DNA of 64,000 nucleotides from Gammaproteobacteria bacterium (lineage in GTDB: Bacteria > Pseudomonadota > Gammaproteobacteria > Pseudomonadales > Pseudohongiellaceae), in contig JAWKZW010000001.1 of the NCBI GenBank assembly GCA_041395725.1, positions 1,550,001 to 1,614,000 on the forward strand, in the 5' to 3' direction. A model generated the notes under the pieces. That model saw only the letters and a list, made by a program, of their open reading frames with translations. It searched no databases and was not told the DNA's origin. This document shows positions 17,747 to 26,399 of the stretch, piece by piece (within the stretch, counting starts at the first letter, position 1; each line of letters opens with the position of its first letter). Both the position numbers and the translations under genes were made by a program.

Positions 17747-19294
17747 ATGCCAGACAATGATATTGAGAAAATCCAGCCGGTTGAATTTGACGCTGCCAAT
17801 TCACCCGCACTGACGCCGGCTTCTGCGGCAAAGAAATCCGATCGGCCCTCGCCCTGGGTCTGGTTTGGGCTTGGTATGCTGGCCTTGCTGGCGTTAGTAG
17901 TCATTTTTGTCCTGCCCACGCTGGTTACTGAGTATGAGCTTCCCCTCGAGCGCCGGGCAGTAGATGTAGCCTCTGTAGCGCCCGAGCCGGGGCAGGCTCC
18001 GGCCCGCGCTTCCAGCAATGCAGTCTCTCCGTTTACCGAGGCCCAGCGCGCAATTCAGCGCAAGGAAGCCCAGGATGTGCTGGCCGAATTACTGGCGGTG
18101 CAGGCTGAGCTGGATGCCATCGAGGTAGAAGCCTGGGCCGAGGTTGACTACCAGTCAGCACTGGCAGAGGCACAGGCGGGCGATGACGCCTATCTTGCCC
18201 AGGATTTTATCGGTGCCCAGAGCAGCTACCAGGCCGGTCTCAGCGGGTTGCAGGGCCTGCTGCAGAGAGTTCCCACCGTTCTTGAGCAAACTCTTGTGGA
18301 CGGCGAGGCGGCACTCGGAACCGGTGACTCGGCACGGGCGCTGGAAAAGTTCTCCATCGCTGTAAAACTGGATCCGGAAAACGAGCGGGCGGCAATCGGG
18401 CTGGAAAGGGCCGGGAACCTCGATGAGGTGAACGCAATCATCGCCGAAGCCGAGAGTCTGCTCCAGGCCGGCCAGTTGGAAACTGCCCGTGATCGATTCC
18501 GGGAAGCAATGGATCTGGATCCACAGAACAGCATGGCCCGGGACGCCTATGGTGCGATCAACCGGCAGATACTGGAAAACCGGTTTGCCAGGGTGATGTC
18601 CGAGGGCTTCAGTCTATTGCAGAACCAGCAGCCGGAACGGGCCATCGAAGCCTTTGAGAAGGCGGCGGCACTGGGTATTAATCAGGATCAGGCAGCAGCG
18701 GCTATTCAGCAGACCCGGGATGCTGTAGCACTCGTGGAGATCGACCGTCTGCGCAGTCAGGCAGAAGAGGCGCAGAATGCTGAACAGTGGCAGCAGGTGG
18801 TTGCCAGGTACGAAGAGGTTCTGGAGATCGACCCCAACCTGGTGTTCGCCCAGCAGGGACTGGATTACGCTGGCAAGCGTCTCAGGCTCGATCAACTGCT
18901 GGAGGCGGCTATCGCCAGCCCGGAACGGTTTGCTGATGATCAGGTGTATCAGCAGACTGTTGACGTCTACTACACCGGCCGCAACCTTGAATCACCCGGA
19001 CCCCGACTGCGGTCACAGCTGGATAGACTGGAAGCGTTGCTGGAAAGCTCTCAGATTCCCGTGACAGTCAATTTTGTATCTGACAATGCCACGCGAGTCA
19101 CCCTGTTGCGTCATGAGGAGCTTGGTTCATTTGACGCCAGAAGCCTGTCGCTGAAACCCGGCCGCTACGTGGCCATGGGGATCAGAGAGGGGTACCGGGA
19201 CGTGCGGACGGAATTTGTGGTTGGCTTCGGGCAAACGCCGGAAGCCGTTGTAGTGGTGTGCGAAGAAGAAGTTGTAGCGACCCGAGGTCGTTGA
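17747..19294 (+). CDS. Membrane-anchored TPR protein
   Basis: A 515-residue protein with a cytoplasmic Pro/Ala-rich tail, one membrane helix at about residues 38-60 (VWFGLGMLALLALVVIFVL), and a large domain beyond it. A charged helical segment (residues about 95-150) precedes tetratricopeptide-like repeats (ALEKFSIAVKLDPENERAAIG; ARDRFREAMDLDPQNSMARDA; QVVARYEEVLEIDPNLVFAQ). The last about 90 residues form a beta-rich domain (VTLLRHEELGSFDARSLSL, then KPGRYVAMGIREGYRDVRTEF) reminiscent of PEGA folds. It is probably an inner-membrane scaffold with a periplasmic TPR arm. The next gene starts 4 bases after its stop. Confidence 0.8.
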   Translation: MPDNDIEKIQPVEFDAANSPALTPASAAKKSDRPSPWVWFGLGMLALLALVVIFVLPTLVTEYELPLERRAVDVASVAPEPGQAPARASSNAVSPFTEAQRAIQRKEAQDVLAELLAVQAELDAIEVEAWAEVDYQSALAEAQAGDDAYLAQDFIGAQSSYQAGLSGLQGLLQRVPTVLEQTLVDGEAALGTGDSARALEKFSIAVKLDPENERAAIGLERAGNLDEVNAIIAEAESLLQAGQLETARDRFREAMDLDPQNSMARDAYGAINRQILENRFARVMSEGFSLLQNQQPERAIEAFEKAAALGINQDQAAAAIQQTRDAVALVEIDRLRSQAEEAQNAEQWQQVVARYEEVLEIDPNLVFAQQGLDYAGKRLRLDQLLEAAIASPERFADDQVYQQTVDVYYTGRNLESPGPRLRSQLDRLEALLESSQIPVTVNFVSDNATRVTLLRHEELGSFDARSLSLKPGRYVAMGIREGYRDVRTEFVVGFGQTPEAVVVVCEEEVVATRGR

Positions 19295-19298
19295 TGAT

Positions 19299-21377
19299 AT
19301 GGCGGGCATTGACGAGAAACGGCAGAACACAATTCCCGAAACCATCGTTCCAATTGATTTCGCTCCCCACGATGGCAGGAAAAAAGCGTTTACTTTCAAA
19401 CTGGGCTGGGGGCAATTGTTTCTGGTGGCGTTTCTTCTGGTTTCCGCCACAGCCGCGTGGTTCACTCTGACCGCGAAATCGGTTTTTATCGAGATAGAAC
19501 CGGTTACAGCCGATGTCACAATAGACGGTGGCCTGGCCATTAAGATGGGGCAGCGGTACCTGATTCGCGAAGGCATCTACGACCTCAGCCTCCGGAATGC
19601 CGGTTATCAGGATCTCGATACCAAGCTCTTCGTGACTGACGAGCAGTCCCAGACTCATCCCATTGAGATGCGCATACTGCCAGGCCTGGTAGCCGTGGAG
19701 TCCCTGAATCTGGCCGGGGCCAGAGTTCAGATTGACGGGGTAGACATAGGTGAGACACCGCTGCTGGATGCCAGGGTGGAGGCGGGTGAACACGAACTGG
19801 TCGTGTCCCGGGAGCGCTATCTGCCGCACAGGGAAACCATAACGGTCAACGGACGTTCCCTGCGGGAGCGTTTTGAAGTGCAGCTGGATCCGGCCTGGGC
19901 GGTGGTCAGTTTCACCAGCGAACCGGCTGGTGCTGAGGTGCTGGTCGATGGCGAGTCGGTGGGTACCACCCCAATGAATGCAGAATTGCTGCAGGGAGAG
20001 CGGGATGTCACCGTCAAACTGGCCGGGCACCAGGCCTGGCAACAGCGACTCTCGATAATCGCCGGGCAGGACACCAGTATTCCCCGGGTGCAGCTCATCC
20101 CTGCCGACGGCCTGGTTTTCATTCGCTCCAACCCCAGCGATGCGAGCGTGACTATAGATGGCGTATTCAAGGGGCAGACTCCGCTGGAGGTCGCCCTGCC
20201 GCCAGGTGTACAGCATCGAATCACCCTGTTCAAGGCGGGATACCAGGAGGCCAGCCGGTCAATCACAACTGTGCCTGACCAGGAGTCGGCGGTAACCCTG
20301 AATCTGCAACCGATAGTCACCAGTGTTCAGATAGCAGCTGTCCCGGAAGACGCCGAGTTGTACGTGAACGGGGAGTTCCGGGGCAGTGCCAATCAGACCA
20401 TTGAGCTGATGGCTGCCAGTCAGCAGATTGAGATTCGTAAAGCGGGTTATGTTCCCTACACGACGGAGTTCGTCTCACGGCCGGGGCTGGACCAGGCGAT
20501 CCGGGTCACCCTCAAATCCCTGGAACAGCAGCGCAGAGAGCAGATAAGGCCACAGATCAGCACGGTCGGCGGCCAGACTTTGAAACTGTTCAACCCCGGA
20601 GCCTTCACCATGGGTGCGTCCCGTCGGGAACCTGGCCGGCGACCCAACGAAACCCTGCGCGAAGTAATTCTGGAAAAACCGTTCTATTTCGGTCTGCATG
20701 AGGTAACCAACGAAGCCTTTCAAAGATTCAAGCCGGATCACACAACCGGTACCTTTCAGGGCCAGCCGCTGGGATTGAATGATCAGCCGGTTGCCAATGT
20801 CAGCTGGCAGGATGCTGCCCTGTACTGTAACTGGCTTAGCGAGCAGGAGGGACTGCCGGTCTTCTACGTGGTCGAAGAAGGGGAGGTGGTAGGTTCCAAT
20901 CCCGATTCAGTGGGCTATCGTTTGCCCACGGAAGCCGAATGGGCCTGGGTCGCACGCACGACAGGCAGTGACGGCGAACTGCGATTCGCCTGGGGAGACA
21001 GGCTGCCACCGGTCGGGAGCCCGGGCAATATAGCCGACACCTCGGCCCGTGCCCTGCTGGGAGAAATCGTGATCGAGTATACTGACGGTTACCCCGTGGC
21101 CGCTCCCGTCGGGCGTTTTGACGCCAATTATCACGGGGTTTTCGATTTGACCGGTAATGTGGCGGAGTGGGTTCACGATATTTATGGGTCGGTGGGGACC
21201 CTGGGTGGGGCGCCCGAGACGGACCCCCTTGGTCCTGAATCCGGCGAATATCACACCATTCGCGGCTCCAGCTGGTCGAATGGCTCGGTTACCGAGCTCC
21301 GCCTGTCCTTTCGGGATTTCGGTAATGACCCGCGAGACGATGTCGGGTTCCGGGTTGCCCGGTATCTCGGAGACTGA
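19299..21377 (+). CDS. Membrane-anchored PEGA-repeat protein with FGE/SUMF1 domain
   Basis: A 692-residue protein. A cytoplasmic tail and one helix (about residues 37-62, LFLVAFLLVSATAAWF) precede a ladder of about five PEGA-type repeats (for example VSFTSEPAGAEVLVDGESVG, FIRSNPSDASVTIDGVFKG). From about residue 430 to the end there is a formylglycine-generating-enzyme-like domain (GAFTMGAS, PVANVSWQDAALYCNWLS, YRLPTEAEWAWVAR, GNVAEWVHD, DDVGFRVAR). The catalytic cysteines of true FGE are missing: the segment after the IRGSSW motif reads SNGSVTELRLSFR. A binding or structural role is therefore likelier than oxidation of sulfatases. The substrate is unknown. It sits in the middle of the envelope cluster. 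Confidence 0.88.
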   Translation: MAGIDEKRQNTIPETIVPIDFAPHDGRKKAFTFKLGWGQLFLVAFLLVSATAAWFTLTAKSVFIEIEPVTADVTIDGGLAIKMGQRYLIREGIYDLSLRNAGYQDLDTKLFVTDEQSQTHPIEMRILPGLVAVESLNLAGARVQIDGVDIGETPLLDARVEAGEHELVVSRERYLPHRETITVNGRSLRERFEVQLDPAWAVVSFTSEPAGAEVLVDGESVGTTPMNAELLQGERDVTVKLAGHQAWQQRLSIIAGQDTSIPRVQLIPADGLVFIRSNPSDASVTIDGVFKGQTPLEVALPPGVQHRITLFKAGYQEASRSITTVPDQESAVTLNLQPIVTSVQIAAVPEDAELYVNGEFRGSANQTIELMAASQQIEIRKAGYVPYTTEFVSRPGLDQAIRVTLKSLEQQRREQIRPQISTVGGQTLKLFNPGAFTMGASRREPGRRPNETLREVILEKPFYFGLHEVTNEAFQRFKPDHTTGTFQGQPLGLNDQPVANVSWQDAALYCNWLSEQEGLPVFYVVEEGEVVGSNPDSVGYRLPTEAEWAWVARTTGSDGELRFAWGDRLPPVGSPGNIADTSARALLGEIVIEYTDGYPVAAPVGRFDANYHGVFDLTGNVAEWVHDIYGSVGTLGGAPETDPLGPESGEYHTIRGSSWSNGSVTELRLSFRDFGNDPRDDVGFRVARYLGD

Positions 21378-21381
21378 TGGG

Positions 21382-21651
21382 ATGGCACTATATAGAGCAT
21401 TTGTACTGATCTGTCTGGCGGGATTCTGCGTGCCAGGTTCGCTGATGGCCGCGGAGGCGAATTCCGGGGCCGTTGCCGATAACGGGGCAGAAGCCACGCC
21501 CGGTCAGGAGGACAGCGCTTCGACACAGAGTGAATTGAACGAGGAGTCCGATCAGACGGATGAACTGGAGGAAGAGGACAGTCCATCCAGATTTATTCCC
21601 ACCGAACAGATTTCCCAGGATCTCGGCGTGTCATTTCCCGCCGATATCTGA
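21382..21651 (+). CDS. Small secreted acidic protein
   Basis: An 89-residue protein starting at ATG 21382, four bases after the previous stop. A signal peptide covers about residues 1-25 (FVLICLAGFCVPGSLMAAEA). The rest is very acidic (EESDQTDELEEEDSPS) and ends in a short conserved-looking tail IPTEQISQDLGVSFPADI. No family is recognised. The tight spacing on both sides and the real signal peptide argue for a true gene, perhaps a periplasmic linker of the same complex. Confidence 0.65.
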   Translation: MALYRAFVLICLAGFCVPGSLMAAEANSGAVADNGAEATPGQEDSASTQSELNEESDQTDELEEEDSPSRFIPTEQISQDLGVSFPADI

Positions 21652-21693
21652 TTACCCGATTGAGCAGGCATAAACTTCGGCAAGGAACACGTT

Positions 21694-22509
21694 ATGAAAC
21701 AAGGATTACTCTGGGAATTGATCTATCAGGTAGCGGCGCTGATTATCGCCGTAATCCTGGTGCATTCTGTCTACGTGACAGTTATCAGGCCCAACGCCGA
21801 CCTGATACAGGAACAACAGACATTTCTACAGCAAACGGATGAGAATTATATTCCTGAACGATCAGTCTATGTCATTCTCAAGGACTTCGAGCAGGAAACC
21901 TGCATCGTTCTGCTGCTCTGGGCGATCTCCATTATCGGGCTGAAGATTCAGAGAACTCTGCGCGAGCGCAGCCTGTTGGAGCAGTCACTGATCAATGTGG
22001 GGGACGGCATGAGTATCCTCCCGGAGGATTCACGCAATTTTGCCAGGCCTGTGCAGGCGCTGCCCGACGTGCAGCGCGACTACCTGCTGCCGAGAGCCCT
22101 GCTGGCGGGGCTGCACCGGTTTCAGACTACCCGCAATATTCAGGATGTGGCGACGACTGTGAAAGACGTCTGCGAAACTGAATCGGAGCGGCTGGAAACC
22201 GAGCTGACAATCGTGCGTTATATCGCCTGGGCAATCCCGTCTATCGGCTTCCTGGGTACGGTGAGAGGTATCGGACAGGCGCTGGGCCAGGCTTATCAGG
22301 CCGTAAGCGGTGATATTGTCGGTGTTACCGTCAGCCTGGGTGTCGCCTTCAACTCTACTTTCGTCGCCCTGGTGGTCAGCATTCTGTTGATGTTTCTGCT
22401 CCACCAGTTGCAGTTGCTGCAGGACCGGCTGGTTTTGGATGCCCAGAGTTATTGCAATGAAAACCTGATCCGAAGGTTACAGGTCCCCGGCCAGGATGGT
22501 CATGTATGA
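21694..22509 (+). CDS. MotA/TolQ/ExbB-family proton channel-like protein
   Basis: A 271-residue inner-membrane protein. The helices are about residues 10-30, 69-85, 175-200 and 210-240. The last two carry the family signature IPSIGFLGTVRGIGQAL and VSLGVAFNSTFVALVVSILL, matching the channel-lining helices of ExbB, TolQ and MotA. The cytoplasmic part between helices 2 and 3 is about 90 residues. No exbD, tolR or motB gene is next to it. The next-but-one genes encode vWA proteins with an Asp-bearing N-terminal helix, which are candidates for that role. A good ribosome-binding site (AAGGAA) precedes the ATG, and the stop overlaps the next start by four bases. Confidence 0.88.
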   Translation: MKQGLLWELIYQVAALIIAVILVHSVYVTVIRPNADLIQEQQTFLQQTDENYIPERSVYVILKDFEQETCIVLLLWAISIIGLKIQRTLRERSLLEQSLINVGDGMSILPEDSRNFARPVQALPDVQRDYLLPRALLAGLHRFQTTRNIQDVATTVKDVCETESERLETELTIVRYIAWAIPSIGFLGTVRGIGQALGQAYQAVSGDIVGVTVSLGVAFNSTFVALVVSILLMFLLHQLQLLQDRLVLDAQSYCNENLIRRLQVPGQDGHV

Positions 22510-23882
22510 GCATAAAGGTAGTCGAGCTCAATGACTCAGCGGTATCGGTCAGCGACGAAAGCGGGTTGTTGATACAAAGCCCGGGGTTTGCCCTGGTGGG
22601 CGATCGTGGACTGGAAGTCGGCAGAGCAGCTGAGCAGCAGGCACGCCTGCGCCCTACTACCAGCTTCAACAAGTTCTGGCACCAGCTGAGCCTCGAGCCG
22701 CTCGGCTATTCACTGGGCAATATCCGACACTTCGCCGATCTGGCGTACGCCCATCTGTTGCACGTCGCTGAGGAAGCCGCACTCGACGGTGATGTAATCT
22801 TCGCCGTGCCGGGTAATTTTACCAGTCAGCAACTGGCTATACTGCTTGGGCTTGCGCGACAGTGCCCCTTTAATCCGGTTGGTGTAGTGGACGCGGCGCT
22901 GGCCAGCACCGTCAACCTGGTCAACAGGCCGACCCTGATATTCGCTGATATTCAGCTTCACCAGGCGCTATTGACCCGGTTCTCCCTGGTTGATGGCCAG
23001 CTGCAGCGGGATTCGGTAGTGCAGATCCCGGAAGCCGGCCTGCAGAATTTTTACAACCTTATCATGCAGCTTGCTACCGGACTGTTCATTCAACAGTGCC
23101 GCTTCAATCCCCAACATGACGCCTTCTCAGAACAACAGTTGTACAACGCGATCCCCGGCTGGCTCAGCAAATTTGGCGAGAATCGCAGCAGTCTGCTGAT
23201 GGAGATCAAGACCAGCAGTGCCGTACACCAGGCAAAACTGCCCTGGGAAACCCTGTTGCAGAAGCTTGCGGAGTTTTACCAGCGCATCAATCAGCAGATA
23301 GCCGGCATAAACACCGGGCCGGACACCCAGCTGGTGGTTTCATCGACTCTGGCAGGCCTGCCGGATTTTGTCAGCTCGCTTCCGGAACAGGGGAAATTGA
23401 AGATTGCCCGGCCGGAAACGCTGGGTAAGACCTGTATCGAGTTTGCACAATATATCCACAGCGTGGATGAAGGATTTCAGTTCGTCACCCGTCTGCCGGT
23501 TTCCGCGCCATTGAGTCTCAGCGAGGCTGCCGGGCCTGACGCGTCCCCCGTGGACCCGATTGGCGATGCGCCCACCCACGTACTTTTTGACAGCTACGCC
23601 CTGCCGTTGGGAAAGATCACGATTAACAACGAGGCACAGGGTAACGGTCCTGGTCGGGTAAACGGCAAGACGATTCAGCTGGCGATGAACGGACTGCCCG
23701 CCTACCTGGGTCAGATAGAGAGAGATGGCGCGCAGGTCAGCCTGGTCTGTGGAGAGGCCGGTGCGCTGGTCAATGGTAAGAGAATTTCAGGCAAGCAGCC
23801 CCTGGCGCTGGGTGATCTGGTTCAGTTTGGCGAAAATAGTGAAACGATACGCTTGATCAGAGTAAGGGATGGCATCAAATAA
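22506..23882 (+). CDS. Divergent Hsp70/actin-like protein with FHA-like C-terminus
   Basis: A 458-residue soluble protein. Residues 1 to about 330 resemble the Hsp70/actin-like ATPase fold (VVELNDSAVSVSD, SPGFALVGDRGLEVG, DVIFAVPGNFTSQQLAILLGLA, GVVDAALASTVNL), but the phosphate loops are not canonical, so ATPase activity is uncertain. The C-terminal about 110 residues look like a forkhead-associated domain (LVCGEAGALVNGKRISG, then KQPLALGDLVQFG) without the Ser-x-x-His phosphothreonine-binding motif. It is translationally coupled to the channel gene before it and overlaps the vWA gene after it by 14 bases. It is probably a cytoplasmic partner of the channel complex. No kinase is encoded nearby. 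Confidence 0.7.
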   Translation: MSIKVVELNDSAVSVSDESGLLIQSPGFALVGDRGLEVGRAAEQQARLRPTTSFNKFWHQLSLEPLGYSLGNIRHFADLAYAHLLHVAEEAALDGDVIFAVPGNFTSQQLAILLGLARQCPFNPVGVVDAALASTVNLVNRPTLIFADIQLHQALLTRFSLVDGQLQRDSVVQIPEAGLQNFYNLIMQLATGLFIQQCRFNPQHDAFSEQQLYNAIPGWLSKFGENRSSLLMEIKTSSAVHQAKLPWETLLQKLAEFYQRINQQIAGINTGPDTQLVVSSTLAGLPDFVSSLPEQGKLKIARPETLGKTCIEFAQYIHSVDEGFQFVTRLPVSAPLSLSEAAGPDASPVDPIGDAPTHVLFDSYALPLGKITINNEAQGNGPGRVNGKTIQLAMNGLPAYLGQIERDGAQVSLVCGEAGALVNGKRISGKQPLALGDLVQFGENSETIRLIRVRDGIK

Positions 23883-24969
23883 ACAGAAGCGCAGGGCTTT
23901 CAACCCCCTCAGTCTGGCTTTTCTGGACGTGATGTCCTGTGGCTTTGGGGCGGTAGTTCTGCTTTTTCTGATTCTGGATCATGCCGCCCAGGTAGAGGCC
24001 GTGGAGGGTGATTCCGGTCTTACGGCTGAAATAGACCTGTTGGAGCGGGAGGTTCTCGAGGGGCAGGACGGTCTGGTCGAAATCCGCAATACCCTGGATG
24101 ATGTCAGCCTGGAAGTGGTGAGGGCTGAGGGTCTGGCGCGCCAGATTCAGAATCAGATCGACGACTTCATGCAGGAACTGGCGGCCCTGGAAAACAACAG
24201 CCTGGCCCGGGTGGAAAGCGTCGAGCAGTTGCGTGCCGATGTGCGCGCTCTGGAAGAGGAGCTGCAGCGGCTCCAGGCCAGCGCCCTTGAACAGGAGGGT
24301 AACAGCGCGCGCCAGTTTCTCGGCGACGGGGATCGCCAGTATCTGTCCGGCCTGTATCTTGGCGGCAACAGAATTCTGATCCTGGTCGACCGCTCTGCCA
24401 GTATGCTGGATGAAACCCTGGTGAACATCATCAGAACCCGCAACATGTCCGAGGAGGCCAAGCGCAATGCCCCAAAATGGCAGCGTGTGGTCAAGACGGT
24501 AGACTGGATCAGCAGTCAGCTGCCTATCACCAGCCGCTATCAGATCTACAGCTTCAGTGATGAAACCTCGGCGGCCCTGGCAGGTACCGAAGGTCAGTGG
24601 CTGGAAGTCGCAGACCGTGAACAGTTGAATGAAGCCATCGATGGCGTGAAAAATACTGTGCCGGACGCGGGCACCAATCTGGCCCAGGTATTCCAGGCCG
24701 TTGCCGGGATGAATCCGCCGCCGGACAATATATTCCTGATCACCGACGGTTTGCCCACGCTGGGCAATGGTCGCAATACCGACGCCCTGGTCACGCCCCG
24801 GCGCCGGCTGCAACTTTTTGAAGACGCCGTGGATGAGCTGCCGAACGGGATACCGGTCAATATTGTCCTGCTTCCCCTCGAGGGCGACCCCTCAGCGGCG
24901 GCTTCGTACTGGCAACTGGCCCAGTACACCAGAGGATCCTTTTTGTCGCCTTCGAAGGATTGGCCCTGA
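23869..24969 (+). CDS. Membrane-anchored von Willebrand A protein 1
   Basis: A 366-residue protein. A basic tail of about 12 residues is followed by one membrane helix containing FLDVMSCGFGA with Asp at residue 20. A long coiled coil spans about residues 45-150 (LEREVLEGQDGLVEIRNTL; VRALEEELQRLQASALEQ). The vWA domain carries the metal-ion site DRSAS near residue 174 and the second site Thr/Asp in GTNLAQVF and ITDGLPTLG. The Asp-bearing helix at the N-terminus resembles those of ExbD, TolR and MotB. The gene overlaps its neighbours on both sides. The ligand is unknown. Confidence 0.88.
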   Translation: MASNKQKRRAFNPLSLAFLDVMSCGFGAVVLLFLILDHAAQVEAVEGDSGLTAEIDLLEREVLEGQDGLVEIRNTLDDVSLEVVRAEGLARQIQNQIDDFMQELAALENNSLARVESVEQLRADVRALEEELQRLQASALEQEGNSARQFLGDGDRQYLSGLYLGGNRILILVDRSASMLDETLVNIIRTRNMSEEAKRNAPKWQRVVKTVDWISSQLPITSRYQIYSFSDETSAALAGTEGQWLEVADREQLNEAIDGVKNTVPDAGTNLAQVFQAVAGMNPPPDNIFLITDGLPTLGNGRNTDALVTPRRRLQLFEDAVDELPNGIPVNIVLLPLEGDPSAAASYWQLAQYTRGSFLSPSKDWP

Positions 24970-25967
24970 TGAGAAAAAATCGCGAGACGGATTCGTTCAG
25001 TGTTTCGTTTCTTGACGTCATGTCCTGCGGCTTTGGCGCCATCATTCTGTTGCTGATGATCACCAAGAGTGCCACACCGGTGGTGATTGAATTCACCGAC
25101 GTGAATCCGGAAGGGTCCGTCAATGAATTGCGGGAACAGCTGTTCGCCATCCGCGGAGAGACCACTGTGCTGAACAGGGAACTCAACGCCAAGCGGGAAC
25201 AGCTGTCAGCCTATCGGGAACGGGTCGCCAGGCTACGCCGGGAGCTGACCGATATTCAGGGCGCATTCCAGACTTCTTCACAACTGGCAGAGGAATCCAG
25301 TGAGGAAATCGGTCAGTTGTCCATTGCCAGGCAGAGCCTTACCGCTGAAATGGAGCGGCTGCTGGGGCAGAGTTTCAGTCGGGAAAATAATGTAATCGGT
25401 GGTATTCCGGTGGACAGCGAATACATTATTTTCGTGATCGATACGTCGGGCAGTATGTACGAGTCCAGCTGGAACCGGATGCTGGAGGTGATCGGCGACA
25501 CCCTCGATGTGTACCCCAATGTGCAAGGCATTCAGGTAATGAACGACATGGGCGATTACATGTTCGATTCCTATCGGGGTCAGTGGATACCTGACACGCC
25601 CAGCCGGCGTAACCTGATTATTTCCACGCTGCGGAGCTGGAATCCCTACAGTAACAGCAGCCCCGTTGAGGGAGTGACGCGGGCCATCAACAGCTTCTAT
25701 TCACCTGACAAGAAGATAAGCATTTACGTGCTCGGTGATGATTTCCAGCCAGGCGGGTCTATTACCGAAGTACTGCGAACAATCGACCGCATCAATGTCG
25801 CGGATGCTGACGGGAACCGGCGGGTTCGGATTCACGGGATCGGTTTTCCGAACATTTTTCAGCTTGATGCCCGATTCCAGCAAAGTGTATACCGGTTTTC
25901 CAATCTGATGCGGGAACTCACCCAGCGAAATGGGGGAACTTTCGTGGGCCTGAACGATTTTCGCTGA
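24969..25967 (+). CDS. Membrane-anchored von Willebrand A protein 2
   Basis: A 332-residue paralogue of the preceding protein. It has the same architecture: a short tail, one helix with FLDVMSCGFGA (Asp 16), a coiled coil over about residues 45-125 (LREQLFAIRGETTVLNREL; RVARLRRELTDIQGAF), and a vWA domain with the metal site DTSGS near residue 157. The ATG at 24969 overlaps the stop of the first paralogue by one base; a TTG at 24960 is also in frame. Outside the N-terminal helix the two paralogues differ greatly, so a heterodimer is plausible. It is the last gene of the tightly packed block. Confidence 0.88.
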   Translation: MRKNRETDSFSVSFLDVMSCGFGAIILLLMITKSATPVVIEFTDVNPEGSVNELREQLFAIRGETTVLNRELNAKREQLSAYRERVARLRRELTDIQGAFQTSSQLAEESSEEIGQLSIARQSLTAEMERLLGQSFSRENNVIGGIPVDSEYIIFVIDTSGSMYESSWNRMLEVIGDTLDVYPNVQGIQVMNDMGDYMFDSYRGQWIPDTPSRRNLIISTLRSWNPYSNSSPVEGVTRAINSFYSPDKKISIYVLGDDFQPGGSITEVLRTIDRINVADADGNRRVRIHGIGFPNIFQLDARFQQSVYRFSNLMRELTQRNGGTFVGLNDFR

Positions 25968-26399
25968 CAGAATCGATAAACCGGTATTAAATCTGCTTCG
26001 AAAGTGATTCAGAAACTTCAAGGACAGGGGTAAAGTGGGCAGGTGAGGGCCCTATAGCAGCTAAGGGATAATCCTGCCGGCAGATTTCGGCGTATACCAG
26101 GCAAATGGCAGGATACAAGATTCCGCGCGGAACAGGGGAAGGAGCCGTCCGCCGCCGATGAGACAACCTGGCACCGGTTCGCCCCTTAAGCAACGGCCAG
26201 TGAACAGGCTGTCCTGCAGGAAAGCGTGGTGCAGTCCCGGGCTGGACACAGGTTGCCAGGGTTGTAACGGATGTCAGGGTAAGTCACGGTGGTCGTGCAG
26301 GATAGTTAAGAATAATCGGTCTGACGGCTTATACAGCTTAAACAGAGAGCCAACCGGTTTAACGGTCAACACATTTCAGCAACCAAAGTAGTGAGCGAT
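25968..26399. other. 432-base gap without recognised gene
   Basis: Separates the vWA block from three further lipoprotein genes. No open frame with family similarity, no T-tailed hairpin and no known RNA was recognised on either strand. It presumably carries the promoter of the downstream lipoprotein genes. Confidence 0.4.

Noticed and set aside
19182..20216. 344-residue minus-strand open frame opposite the PEGA gene
   Set aside because: It is a shadow of the real coding frame; the composition is rich in His, Gln and Arg typical of antisense frames, with no motif.
25968..26399. RNase P RNA or cobalamin riboswitch suggested by fragments such as GGAAAGCGTGG and GGGGAAGGAGCC
   Set aside because: The fragments are not in the right order or spacing for either RNA, and no conserved core could be aligned by eye.
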